Positions 9,265 to 22,658 of a stretch of 64,000 bases of DNA are shown here, piece after piece (the stretch's first letter is position 1; each line of letters opens with the position of its first letter). The notes beneath the pieces are model-generated. The model made no database searches. It saw only the letters and a program-made list of their open reading frames with translations, and was not told the origin of the DNA. Location of the stretch: contig JACWCY010000002.1 in the NCBI GenBank assembly GCA_014654455.1, forward strand, positions 107,452 through 171,451, given 5' to 3'. This DNA is from Pelagibacterales bacterium SAG-MED01. GTDB lineage: Bacteria > Pseudomonadota > Alphaproteobacteria > Pelagibacterales > Pelagibacteraceae. The translations under genes and the position numbers were made by a program.

Positions 9265-9663
9265 ATGTCATACGCAGTAATACAAACAGGTGGAAAACAG
9301 TACAAGGTTAAGTCTGGTGAAATCTTGAAAATAGAAAAATTACCAGATTCAAAACCTGATAGTAAAATAGAATTTAAAGAAATCTTAGCGTATGGTGATA
9401 AAAAAATAATTGAAATAGGAACACCAATTGTTCAAGGTGCAAAAGTAGAGGCTATTTTAATAAAAAATAGTAAAAATAGAACTGTTTTAATTTTTAAAAA
9501 AAGAAGAAGACAAAACTCAAGAAGAAAAAATGGACACAGACAAGAATATTCAATGATAAGAATTAATAAAATTTTTTCAAAAGATGGTAAAATTTTATCT
9601 GAAGTTGAAAAGATTTCTAAGCCTCCAAAAAAAGAAGTGGCTAAGAAAGAAGCAAGTAAATAA
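9265..9663 (+). CDS. rplU: 50S ribosomal protein L21
   Basis: Large-subunit protein that binds 23S rRNA. The N-terminus MSYAVIQTGGKQYKV and the RRRQNSRRKNGHRQ segment near residues 86-99 are diagnostic for L21. The usual protein is just over 100 residues. This one has 132, with a lysine- and glutamate-rich C-terminal tail of roughly 25 residues. It is followed after 13 bp by rpmA (L27), the universal arrangement, and a promoter lies just upstream. Confidence 0.97.
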   Translation: MSYAVIQTGGKQYKVKSGEILKIEKLPDSKPDSKIEFKEILAYGDKKIIEIGTPIVQGAKVEAILIKNSKNRTVLIFKKRRRQNSRRKNGHRQEYSMIRINKIFSKDGKILSEVEKISKPPKKEVAKKEASK

Positions 9664-9676
9664 TTAGGAAAAAATT

Positions 9677-9931
9677 ATGGCAACAAAAAAAGCAGGTGGA
9701 TCTTCTAGAAACGGACGAGATAGTGCTGGCCGAAGACTTGGTGTTAAAAAATATGGTGGAGAAACTGTAATTCCTGGAAACATAATCGTTAGACAAAGGG
9801 GTACAAAGATATTTCCTGGTGAAAATGTTGGGATGGGGAAAGATCACTCAATTTTTTCAGTAGTTAAAGGCAAAGTTGTTTTTAAAAAAACTAAATCAGA
9901 TAGAACTTTTGTTTCAGTAAAACCCAATTAA
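9677..9931 (+). CDS. rpmA: 50S ribosomal protein L27
   Basis: Large-subunit protein whose flexible N-terminus reaches the peptidyl-transferase centre. [16 protein letters not shown] at the N-terminus, then [11 protein letters not shown] and IVRQRGTK, identify it. The 84-residue length is normal. There is no N-terminal extension of the kind removed by a Prp protease in Firmicutes. It lies between rplU and obgE, the standard order, with a short 28 bp gap before obgE. Confidence 0.97.
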   Translation: MATKKAGGSSRNGRDSAGRRLGVKKYGGETVIPGNIIVRQRGTKIFPGENVGMGKDHSIFSVVKGKVVFKKTKSDRTFVSVKPN

Positions 9932-9950
9932 TAGTACAACTTAAAATTAG

Positions 9951-12038
<2,088 letters not shown>

Positions 12039-12039
<1 letters not shown>

Positions 12040-13289
12040 TGAAAAGTTTTTTGATTAATATTGGAAGAAAATCAAGGAAAGCGTTGACTTTTCCTTTAAC
12101 TACTAAAAAGAAAGATAAAGTTTTAAAAGACTATATTCAGTTAATTAAAAAAAATAAGGAGTTAATTTTAAAAGAAAATACCAAAGATATCAAAAATGCT
12201 TATAAAAAAAAGTTAAAAGATAACTTAATCAAAAGACTTTTTTTAGATGAAAAAAAAATTTTAGATATTCTTAGCTCAATCAAAAAAATTATAAAATTGA
12301 GGGATCCAATAAATATTGTGCTAGAAAAATGGAAAAGACCCAATGGTTTAAATATTTCAAAAATATCAATACCAATAGGGGTTATGTGTGTAATTTATGA
12401 AAGTAGACCTAATGTTACATCTGATGTTGCTTCATTATGTTTTAAATCAGGAAATCCGGTGATTCTAAAAGGTGGTTCAGAAGCATTTTATTCAAATTTA
12501 ATACTTTCAAAATTATTTAGAAAGTCTCTTAAAAAAAATAAAATAGATGAAAATTTTATTCAATTTATTGATATTAAAAAAAGAAATGTAGTTGATTTTG
12601 TTTTGGCTAAAATGAGTAAATTCATTGATGTAATAATCCCTAGGGGGGGTAAAGGTTTGGTTAAAAAAGTTCTAAATTTATCTTCAGTCCCAATAATTGG
12701 TCATCTTGAAGGAGTTTGTCATACTTTTGTGGATAAAGACGCAAACTCTAAAATTGCAAAAAATGTTGTTTACAATGCCAAATTAAGAAATACTGCCATC
12801 TGTGGAGCAACAGAAACCATTTTATTACACGAAAAAATAATTAAAAAATTTGGTATTTCTATTTTAAAAAAACTAGAGGAAAATGGATGTAAAATTATTG
12901 GAGATAATAAAATAAGAAAATTGTACAATAAGAAAATACAAAAAGCTTCAATTAAAGATTGGTCAACAGAATACTTGTCATCAATTGTTTCAGTAAAATC
13001 TGTTAAAAATTTAGATGAAGCAATTAACCACATAAACAAATATGGAACAATGCATACTGACTGTATTATTACACAAAATAAAAAATCAGCGGAAAAATTT
13101 TTAAAATCTGTGAAAAGTTCTATCGCAATGCACAATACATCAACACAATTTGCAGATGGTGGAGAATTTGGTTTTGGAGGTGAGGTAGGAATTTCAACTA
13201 ATACCTTACCTCCTAGAGGCCCAGTTGGTTTAAATCAATTAATTTCTTATAAATATCAAATATCAAGTAATGGAAAAATAAGGAAATAA
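12039..13289 (+). CDS. proA: Gamma-glutamyl phosphate reductase
   Basis: Second step of proline synthesis, NADPH-dependent reduction of glutamyl phosphate to the semialdehyde. It has the aldehyde-dehydrogenase fold with the ProA catalytic Cys255 in NTAICGATET and the signature VIYESRPNVTSD near residues 118-129. FADGGEFGFGGEVGIST is near the C-terminus. The 416 residues are normal. It directly follows proB. The product cyclises spontaneously and is then reduced by ProC, which is not in this window. Confidence 0.96.
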
Positions 13290-13290
13290 C

Positions 13291-13812
13291 TTGATTTTAA
13301 AAAAAAATAAAATTGGAATACTTGGTGGTTCTTTTGATCCTGCTCACAAAGGTCATTTGGCAATATCTAAGGAAGCAGCTAAAAGATTTAAACTTAAAGA
13401 AATAATATGGGCTATTACTAAAAAAAATCCTTTTAAAAAACAAAGCAGCATAAGTCTTTCCAAAAGAATTAAATATTGCAAAAAAATTATAAAAAAAACA
13501 AACTTAATTAAAGTAAAATTTTATGAAGATAAAATTAAATCAAATAAAACTATTAATCTTATTAATCATGTAACCAAAAATGGCAAAAGTGAAATTTATT
13601 TCTTGATGGGAGCTGATAACCTAATTAATTTTCATAAGTGGCATAAATGGAAAACAATTTCACAAAAATGCAATATTATTGTTTTTGATAGATACGGATA
13701 TAAAAAAAAATCTTTAAATTCAACGACATTTAAAAGATTAAGCACTAAAAATCTCAAATTTATAGAGTTTAATAAGGTCAATATTTCTTCTTCTCAATTG
13801 AGAAAAATTTGA
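13291..13812 (+). CDS. nadD: Nicotinate-nucleotide adenylyltransferase, short form
   Basis: NAD synthesis: adenylates nicotinate mononucleotide. The nucleotidyltransferase signature GGSFDPAHKGH opens the protein, FLMGADNL follows mid-protein, and the ISSxxIR-like motif ISSSQLR lies at the end. The only reasonable start is TTG at 13291, 1 bp after proA, with AGGAAA (13281-13286) as ribosome binding site. The protein is 173 residues and stops two residues after the ISSSQLR motif, whereas enterobacterial NadD continues for a further helix and strand. This could be a lineage-specific shortening. The frame is otherwise clean. Confidence 0.88.
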   Translation: MILKKNKIGILGGSFDPAHKGHLAISKEAAKRFKLKEIIWAITKKNPFKKQSSISLSKRIKYCKKIIKKTNLIKVKFYEDKIKSNKTINLINHVTKNGKSEIYFLMGADNLINFHKWHKWKTISQKCNIIVFDRYGYKKKSLNSTTFKRLSTKNLKFIEFNKVNISSSQLRKI

Positions 13813-13829
13813 TAATCTTTAAACGATTA

Positions 13830-14180
13830 ATGGATAAAATTTCTGATTTAAAACAAATCATCATTCAAACCTTAAATAATAATAAAGCTAGAGATATCAT
13901 TAGTATTGATCTTAAAGATAAGAGTTCTATGGCAGATTACATGATAATTGCAAGCGGTACATCTTCAAGACATATACAATCTTTATCTGAGCAAGTTTTA
14001 TATAAATTAAAAGATAATGGTATTATTGATTCCAAAATAGAAGGTAAAGATAGTAATGAATGGAAATTAGTAGATGGTATAGATTTAATTGTACATATAT
14101 TTCATCCAGAAAAAAGAAAGTTTTACGAACTTGAAAAAATGTGGTCGGAATTAATTCCAAAAGAAAAATTAATTATATGA
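13830..14180 (+). CDS. rsfS: Ribosomal silencing factor RsfS
   Basis: Binds ribosomal protein L14 and prevents subunit joining under starvation (RsfS/Iojap/DUF143 family). Motifs: DYMIIASGTSSRH, EGKDSNEWKLVDG and VHIFHPEKRKFYELEKMW. I use ATG 13830 (116 residues). A TTG at 13809 would overlap nadD and add seven residues. In many alphaproteobacteria rsfS is followed by rlmH and an M23 peptidase gene before ctpA. Here ctpA follows directly with an ATGA overlap. Confidence 0.93.
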   Translation: MDKISDLKQIIIQTLNNNKARDIISIDLKDKSSMADYMIIASGTSSRHIQSLSEQVLYKLKDNGIIDSKIEGKDSNEWKLVDGIDLIVHIFHPEKRKFYELEKMWSELIPKEKLII

Positions 14181-15313
14181 TTAAAAAAAAATTACTATTA
14201 TTTTTTATATTTTCCTTTATTTTAACTAATATTGTTAATTCTGCTGAAAATGATGTTTATAAAAAAATAGATTTATTTGGTGAAGTCCTCGAAAAAATAA
14301 ACAAAGAATATGTTGATGAGATTAATCAATCTAAAAGCATGGATTCTGCAATTAATGGTCTTCTTCAATCATTAGATCCTTATTCTGCCTATATGTCACC
14401 AGAAATTTTTAATGAAATGCAAACAGAAACAAGTGGTGAATTTGGGGGCCTAGGTATTGAAGTGAGTATGGAGTCTGGAGTTGTGAAAGTTATATCTCCT
14501 ATAGATGATACTCCAGCATCTAAAGCTGGAATTAAAGCGGGAGATTATATTGTAAAAATAGATGACATCCAAGTTCAAGGTAAATCTTTAAGTGAGGCTG
14601 TAGATTTGATGAGGGGCCCTGTTGGTTCTGGAATTGATTTAACTGTTAGAAGAAGAGGTGAAAAAAAAGCAATTACATTTAATATTGTAAGAGAAATTAT
14701 TCAAATTAAATCTGTAAAAACTGATCTATTAGAAAAAAATATTGGGTATATAAGACTAACTTCTTTTAATGAAAATAGTGGAAAACAAATACAAAAAGAA
14801 ATAGAAAAATTTGAAAAAGATAAAAAAGTAAAATCATATATTTTAGACTTAAGAAATAATCCAGGTGGATTACTTTCCCAAGCAATAAGAATTTCAGATT
14901 TTTTTTTAGATAATGGTGAGATCGTGTCTACAAAAAGCAGAAAGGCTTCTGAAAATAGAAAATGGTTTGCTAAAAAAGGAGATATAACAAATGGTAAGAC
15001 CTTGCTTGTTTTGATTAATTATGGCTCAGCCTCAGCATCAGAGATTGTTGCAGGAGCTTTAAAAGATCACAAAAGGGCAATTTTAATAGGTGAAAATAGT
15101 TACGGAAAGGGTTCTGTACAATCAATAATACCCTTAAATAATGATGGGGCAATTAGATTAACAGTAGCTAAATATTATCTTCCATCTGGAAAGTCTATCT
15201 CTGAGGTTGGTGTATCACCAGACATTGAAATAGGAGAGGAGTCAGATGATTTTAGAATTAAGACTAAAACAGATAATCAACTCAATTATGCTATTAAATT
15301 ACTTAACGGTTAA
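14177..15313 (+). CDS. ctpA: Carboxyl-terminal processing protease (S41)
   Basis: Periplasmic serine protease trimming C-termini of envelope proteins and controlling wall hydrolases in this family. The start is ATG 14177, overlapping the rsfS stop, which yields a clean signal peptide in residues 1 to about 22. A PDZ domain lies at about 85-160 (GEFGGLGIEVSM, ASKAGIKAGDYI). The S41 catalytic domain has Ser286 in GSASASEI and Lys311 in SYGKGS, 25 residues apart as in Tsp. The 378 residues are somewhat shorter than many CtpA proteins. Confidence 0.93.
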   Translation: MIKKKLLLFFIFSFILTNIVNSAENDVYKKIDLFGEVLEKINKEYVDEINQSKSMDSAINGLLQSLDPYSAYMSPEIFNEMQTETSGEFGGLGIEVSMESGVVKVISPIDDTPASKAGIKAGDYIVKIDDIQVQGKSLSEAVDLMRGPVGSGIDLTVRRRGEKKAITFNIVREIIQIKSVKTDLLEKNIGYIRLTSFNENSGKQIQKEIEKFEKDKKVKSYILDLRNNPGGLLSQAIRISDFFLDNGEIVSTKSRKASENRKWFAKKGDITNGKTLLVLINYGSASASEIVAGALKDHKRAILIGENSYGKGSVQSIIPLNNDGAIRLTVAKYYLPSGKSISEVGVSPDIEIGEESDDFRIKTKTDNQLNYAIKLLNG

Positions 15314-15314
15314 A

Positions 15315-15791
15315 ATGAAAGAAAAATTTAAAAATCTACCCCTTAGAAATGGTGTGGGTATTGTCGTTTTAAACAAAAAAAATAAAGTTTTTGTTGCCAA
15401 AAGAATTGATAATCCTAAAAATTTTTGGCAAATGCCTCAGGGTGGTGTTGATGAGGGTGAAGATTTTCTTAAGGCTGCTTATAGAGAACTAGAAGAAGAA
15501 ACTAGTATTAAAAATGTAGAATTGATTAAAGAATTAGATAACACAATAACTTATGAACTCCCTGAACATCTATTAGGAATTATTTGGAAAGGTAAATATC
15601 GAGGTCAAAAACAAAAATGGTTTCTGATGAGATTTACTGGTGATGAAAAAGAAATTAATATTAAAACTAAAAACCCAGAATTTTTGGACTGGAAATGGAT
15701 TGAGATCAATCAAATAACAGATGCAGTTGTTGACTTTAAATTTCATGTTTATAAAGAACTTAAAGAAAAAGTTAATAAAATTATTAATTAA
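15315..15791 (+). CDS. rppH: RNA pyrophosphohydrolase (Nudix)
   Basis: Removes pyrophosphate from 5'-triphosphate mRNA to trigger decay. The protein is 158 residues from ATG 15315, 1 bp after ctpA. A complete Nudix box starts at GGVDEGE and continues through REL-EEE. LPLRNGVGIVVLN at the N-terminus and WQMPQGG before the box are typical of RppH/IalA-type proteins. The ctpA-rppH pair next to the ATP synthase operon is common in alphaproteobacteria. Its stop overlaps the convergent atpC stop by 8 bp. Confidence 0.93.
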   Translation: MKEKFKNLPLRNGVGIVVLNKKNKVFVAKRIDNPKNFWQMPQGGVDEGEDFLKAAYRELEEETSIKNVELIKELDNTITYELPEHLLGIIWKGKYRGQKQKWFLMRFTGDEKEINIKTKNPEFLDWKWIEINQITDAVVDFKFHVYKELKEKVNKIIN

Positions 15792-16175
15792 TAGATTTTA
15801 ATACTTCAATCTTTTGATCAACAAGATATTTAGTTTGATCATTAATTTCTGACTTACTCGCTTCTTCTTCTGCTTGTTTAAGTAAATCTAGTTGTTTAGA
15901 TTTATCTAAATCAGAAAGGTTATAAATTGAGCTTGTTAAAATTGATAAATTATTATTTTTAAATTCTACAATTCCATCTTCAACATAAAAATTTTCTTCA
16001 CCAGACTTTGATAAAATTTTAATAATACCTGGTTTTAAAAAAGAAATTATTGAAATATGATCCTTTAAAATTCCCATTTCACCTTCAAAAGCTGGGACAA
16101 TAACTTCAGATACATCATCTTTGGCTAAGAAAGATTTTTCGGGATTTACTATTTCAACCTTAAACTCCTCACTCA

Positions 16176-16176
<1 letters not shown>
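15784..16176 (-). CDS. atpC: ATP synthase epsilon subunit
   Basis: Central-stalk subunit of F1 that couples rotation and inhibits ATP hydrolysis. The protein is 130 residues. The N-terminal beta-sandwich begins VEIVNPEKSFLAKDDVSEV and contains PAFEGEMGILKDHI, the usual epsilon signature. A helical, acidic and lysine-rich C-terminal part follows. It is last in the atpHAGDC operon. Its start abuts atpD (position 16176 shared). Confidence 0.95.
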
Positions 16177-18472
<2,296 letters not shown>

Positions 18473-18478
18473 AATAAA

Positions 18479-20014
18479 TTAAGATTTAAAGTTTTCCTTT
18501 AACAAAGTAATTACTTCAATTAGTAATTTTTCTTTATCATCTTCAAGTTTACCTGAGCTTTGAATTGAGTCAATTATTTCAGGTTTATCAGACTTACATT
18601 TTTCAATTATTTTATTTTCAAACTCAGCAATATCTTTTAATTCAATATCATCCAAATATCCCTTTACTCCACAGAAGACAGAAATAACTTGTTCAGCTAC
18701 TGTCATTGGTGAATATTGTTTTTGTTTAAGAAGTTCAGTTAATTTTGATCCTCTATTTAAAAGTTGCTGTGTTGATGCATCTAAGTCGGAACCGAATTGA
18801 GCAAAAGCAGCCATCTCTCTGTACTGTGCTAGTTCTAATTTCATTGACCCAGAAACTTTTTTCATCGCTTTTGTTTGTGCTGAAGAACCAACCCTAGAAA
18901 CAGATAAACCCACGTTAATAGCTGGTCTGATCCCTTGGTTAAAAAGTTCAGTTTCTAAGAAAATTTGACCATCGGTAATTGAAATTACATTAGTTGGAAT
19001 AAACGCTGATACGTCACCACCTTGTGTTTCTATAATTGGAAGTGCCGTTAAAGAACCTCCACCATGTTCGTCACTTAGCTTAGCAGCTCTTTCTAATAGT
19101 CTACTATGAAGATAAAATACATCACCAGGGTAAGCTTCACGTCCTGGAGGTCGTCTTAACAATAGAGACATTTGTCTATAAGCTACAGCTTGTTTAGATA
19201 AATCGTCATAAATAATTAATCCATGCATTCCGTTATCTCTGAAATATTCACCCATTGTACACCCTGTGTAAGGCGCTAAAAACTGTAGTGGCGCAGAGTC
19301 AGATGCTGTTGCAGCAACGATTGTTGTGTACTCCATCGCTCCGGCCTCTTCTAATGTTTTTTGAATTTGTCTTACAGTTGATCTTTTTTGGCCTATGGCA
19401 ACATATATACAATAAAGTTTTTGTTTTTCATCATCAGATTCGTTAATTTTCTTTTGGTTTATAATTGCATCAATTGCAACTGCAGTTTTACCTGTTTGTC
19501 TATCTCCAATAATCAATTCACGTTGACCTCTTCCAACTGGAACTAAACTATCAATAGATTTTAGACCTGTTTGCATAGGTTCACTAACTGACTGTCTAGG
19601 AATAATTCCTGGTGCTTTAACTTCAACTCTACTTTTTTTAACACTTTTATCTAAAGGTCCTTTGCCATCAATTGGATTTCCTAATCCATCAACAACTCTA
19701 CCTAATAATTCTTTTCCAACTGGAGTATCGACAATGTTTCCAGTTCTTTTTACAGTATCACCTTCTTTAATATTTCTGTCATCTCCAAAAATTACAACCC
19801 CAACGTTTTCACTTTCTAAGTTTAATGCCATACCTTTAGATCCATCTGCAAACTCAACCATCTCTCCAGCTTGAACATTATCAAGACCATAAATTCTAGC
19901 TATACCATCTCCTACTGATAATACTTGCCCAACTTCGGTTACTTCTGCTTTATCACCAAAATTTTTAATTTGTTCTTTTAGTATCTTAGTTACTTCTGAA
20001 GGATTTATTTCCAT
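18479..20014 (-). CDS. atpA: ATP synthase alpha subunit
   Basis: Non-catalytic nucleotide-binding F1 subunit that alternates with beta. Walker A is GDRQTGKT at residues 170-177, the signature [13 protein letters not shown] lies near 365-377, and the 511 residues are full length. The start ATG at 20014 abuts the atpH stop. The operon order atpH-A-G-D-C is the alphaproteobacterial F1 arrangement. The Fo genes are not in this window, as expected from the split F1/Fo operons of this class. Confidence 0.98.
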   Translation of the reverse strand: MEINPSEVTKILKEQIKNFGDKAEVTEVGQVLSVGDGIARIYGLDNVQAGEMVEFADGSKGMALNLESENVGVVIFGDDRNIKEGDTVKRTGNIVDTPVGKELLGRVVDGLGNPIDGKGPLDKSVKKSRVEVKAPGIIPRQSVSEPMQTGLKSIDSLVPVGRGQRELIIGDRQTGKTAVAIDAIINQKKINESDDEKQKLYCIYVAIGQKRSTVRQIQKTLEEAGAMEYTTIVAATASDSAPLQFLAPYTGCTMGEYFRDNGMHGLIIYDDLSKQAVAYRQMSLLLRRPPGREAYPGDVFYLHSRLLERAAKLSDEHGGGSLTALPIIETQGGDVSAFIPTNVISITDGQIFLETELFNQGIRPAINVGLSVSRVGSSAQTKAMKKVSGSMKLELAQYREMAAFAQFGSDLDASTQQLLNRGSKLTELLKQKQYSPMTVAEQVISVFCGVKGYLDDIELKDIAEFENKIIEKCKSDKPEIIDSIQSSGKLEDDKEKLLIEVITLLKENFKS

Positions 20015-20572
20015 TTATGCCTCTATCATTCTGTTTTCAATTTGTTGTAATTTATTTTTAATTGAGGTGTCTACCATAGTACTTCCAACTTGTACTACTA
20101 AGCCTCCTATTAAACTTTCGTCATGTTTATAGTTTAATTTTATTTTAGAGCTAAAGTTTTTAGTAAGCTCATCTGTAATTCTATAAATCTCATCACTAGA
20201 CAGTTCTTTTGCAGACTTTAATTGAGCTTTTAATTCTCCTCTTTTTTGAGAGCATGTTTCTATAAAACTCTTTAAAATTTGCTCTACATAAAAAAAACGT
20301 CTTTTAATAACTAAAAAAATTAAAAAACTTTTTAATAAACTTTCAAATTTATTATTATTAGAAATATTTTCTATAACCTTAAAAAGATCTTCTTGTCTAT
20401 TTGTAGGGTCCTTAATTAAATTTGAAAAATCTTTACTTGATGAAATTAAATTTAATAAAGATGAAGACTGCTCTTCAACTTGTGAAAGAACATTATTTTC
20501 GCTTGCCAGCTCATAAAAGGCTAGAGAATATCTTCCAGCTGAAGTTATTGAAAATCCCTTATTTTTACTCAA
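20015..20572 (-). CDS. atpH: ATP synthase delta subunit
   Basis: Connects the peripheral stalk to the top of F1. The 185-residue protein has the OSCP/delta pattern: AGRYSLAFYELASE at the N-terminus and SLIGGLVVQVGSTMVDTSIK near the C-terminus. The start codon is TTG at 20572, with AAAGG seven bases upstream on the minus strand. It is the first F1 gene, behind a 108 bp gap after priA. Confidence 0.94.
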   Translation of the reverse strand: MSKNKGFSITSAGRYSLAFYELASENNVLSQVEEQSSSLLNLISSSKDFSNLIKDPTNRQEDLFKVIENISNNNKFESLLKSFLIFLVIKRRFFYVEQILKSFIETCSQKRGELKAQLKSAKELSSDEIYRITDELTKNFSSKIKLNYKHDESLIGGLVVQVGSTMVDTSIKNKLQQIENRMIEA

Positions 20573-20680
20573 TTTGGTACCTTTGTTATGTTGAAGATTA
20601 TTTTAAAATCACGCTTTAATTAACATATGACCATTATGTCTTCAAGTAGCACATTCATTTAAAAGCCCTTTTTTTAACGA

Positions 20681-22636
20681 TTAATTGAAGTTTATTGGAT
20701 CAACATCAACTGACAGTTTTATTCCCGGTTGGAATTTGTAATTTCGTATTGCTACTGTTAATGAATTTTGTAACTTTAATGTTTTTGCTCCTCTAATCAA
20801 CAGTCTAATTCTATATTTTTTTTTTATTCTAAATATTGGGGCACTTACTGGTCCTAGAATTTTTCCAGTTAATTTATCTTCAATAGAAGTTTTAAATTTA
20901 TATGCCTCATTCTCCAATTTCACTTCATTGTCTCCTGTTAAAATTAATGAAATAAACCTTTGAAATGGAGGAAGCTTATTTTGTTTTCTAATGAATAGTT
21001 CCTTATCTAGAAAAATATCAGGGTTACTGTTAGTTAAATCTGAAATCATTTTAGTATTATTGTTATAAGTTTGAAAATATACCGTTGCAGGTTTGCCTGT
21101 TCTTCCTGCTCTTCCAGAAAGTTGATGATATAGTTGTAAGTTTTTTTCTGCACCTCTTAAATCATGTCCTTGTGATGAAAGATCAATATCAACTACTACA
21201 ATGCAATTTAAACTTGGAAAATGAAAACCTTTAGAGATTAATTGAGTACCAACCAAGATTTGAACTTCATTATTAATTATTTTTTCTAGTTTAGTGATAG
21301 AGTCTTTTTTATTCATTGTATCACTTGAAAAAATTTCAATTTTTTTTGATGGGAATTTTTTTTTTACTTCTTCAGATATTCTTTCAACACCTGGACCACT
21401 AAAAATTATTTCACAATCTCCATCTTTTATACAGGGTCTTTTTAAAGATGATTTAAACCCACAATAATGACATAATAAATTATTCTTATTTTTATGATAA
21501 ACCAAATTAATTGAGCAGTTTGGACAAGTATAACTATTAAAACATTTAATACAAAGTGCATGTGGAGAAAATCCACGTCGATTTAAAAAAAATAATACTT
21601 GATCATTTTTATCAAGATGAAAATTTACTTTGTCTATTATTTTTTTTGAAAGCCAAGATTGCTTTTCTAATTTATTTTCATTTAGATTAATTATTTCATA
21701 ATTAGGTAAAGATGCGTTTTGGTAACGTTGTTCTAATCTAGAAATACTATATTTTTCTTTTTGTATATTTTCAAATGTTTCAATTGATGGAACGGCAGTT
21801 ATCAAATTTATAGGAATATTTTCAAATGATGCTCTTGATATTGCCATATCTCTTGCATTATAAGTCACACCTTCATCTTGTTTGTAAGATTGATCATGTT
21901 CTTCATCAACAATAATTAGACCTAGTTTTCTAAATGGTAAAAACAACGATGATCTTGCTCCTATCACGACTTTAATTTCTCCATTAGCAACCCCACTCCA
22001 AATAACTTCTTTTTTTTTTTTTGAAATTCCAGAGTGCCAAACTGCTGGCAAAATACCAAAAAATTCAATAAATTTTTTTTCAAATTGACCTGTTAAACCT
22101 ATTTCTGGTAATAGAATTAAACCTTGTAAACCTTTTTTGACAATATCTCTTAGGGCTGAAAAATAAACGATAGTTTTTCCTGAACCTGTTGTACCCTGAA
22201 GAACATGTACTCTAAATTTTTCATTAGAAATGTTCATTTTTTGTAAGGATTTTTTTTGTTCTTCAGAAAGTTTAATTGAATTTATTTTGATACTAGAGTC
22301 AAAAGTTTTAAAAGCATCTTTATCAAGTCTTTCTATAGCATTGCTACTTAATAGAACTAGTTTCAAAGCCATCCCCTTTGGGATTATATTATATACAGCA
22401 AACCAATTGATAAATTTTATAGTTGTTTTTTTTAGTGGAGAAACATTTAATTTTTTTAAAACAGTCCTTATCTTAAAATTTTTATTATTTTCTTTTTCAA
22501 AATCATCCCAAACAACCCCTGTAATTTTTGATTTACCAAATGGTACTACTACGTAATCACCTACTTTTAAATTTATGTCACTTTCATATGTAAAAGGGTG
22601 GTTAAATATATTTGGTAATAGAATCGGTACTTTCAT
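20681..22636 (-). CDS. priA: Primosomal protein N' (replication restart helicase)
   Basis: 3'-5' helicase that reloads replication at stalled forks. Walker A is GTTGSGKT at residues 148-155 and the DEEH box (Walker B) is at 244-247. GRAGRTGKPATVYFQT marks the last helicase motif. The zinc-binding cysteines (CIKC, CPNC, CHYC and one more) fall near residues 375-410. At 651 residues it is somewhat shorter than E. coli PriA but contains all helicase regions. It sits between lpdA and the atp operon. Confidence 0.95.
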   Translation of the reverse strand: MKVPILLPNIFNHPFTYESDINLKVGDYVVVPFGKSKITGVVWDDFEKENNKNFKIRTVLKKLNVSPLKKTTIKFINWFAVYNIIPKGMALKLVLLSSNAIERLDKDAFKTFDSSIKINSIKLSEEQKKSLQKMNISNEKFRVHVLQGTTGSGKTIVYFSALRDIVKKGLQGLILLPEIGLTGQFEKKFIEFFGILPAVWHSGISKKKKEVIWSGVANGEIKVVIGARSSLFLPFRKLGLIIVDEEHDQSYKQDEGVTYNARDMAISRASFENIPINLITAVPSIETFENIQKEKYSISRLEQRYQNASLPNYEIINLNENKLEKQSWLSKKIIDKVNFHLDKNDQVLFFLNRRGFSPHALCIKCFNSYTCPNCSINLVYHKNKNNLLCHYCGFKSSLKRPCIKDGDCEIIFSGPGVERISEEVKKKFPSKKIEIFSSDTMNKKDSITKLEKIINNEVQILVGTQLISKGFHFPSLNCIVVVDIDLSSQGHDLRGAEKNLQLYHQLSGRAGRTGKPATVYFQTYNNNTKMISDLTNSNPDIFLDKELFIRKQNKLPPFQRFISLILTGDNEVKLENEAYKFKTSIEDKLTGKILGPVSAPIFRIKKKYRIRLLIRGAKTLKLQNSLTVAIRNYKFQPGIKLSVDVDPINFN

Positions 22637-22658
22637 ATCTAAATATTATGAAAATATA

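Noticed and set aside
12770..13135. Open frame antisense to proA
   Set aside because: It lies entirely within a well-conserved gene, has no ribosome site or known motif, and such frames are common in AT-rich DNA.
20573..20680. Possible terminator between priA and atpH (AAAGCCC and T-run)
   Set aside because: No stable stem could be drawn on the minus strand, and the T-run is on the wrong strand for those genes. More likely the atp promoter region.
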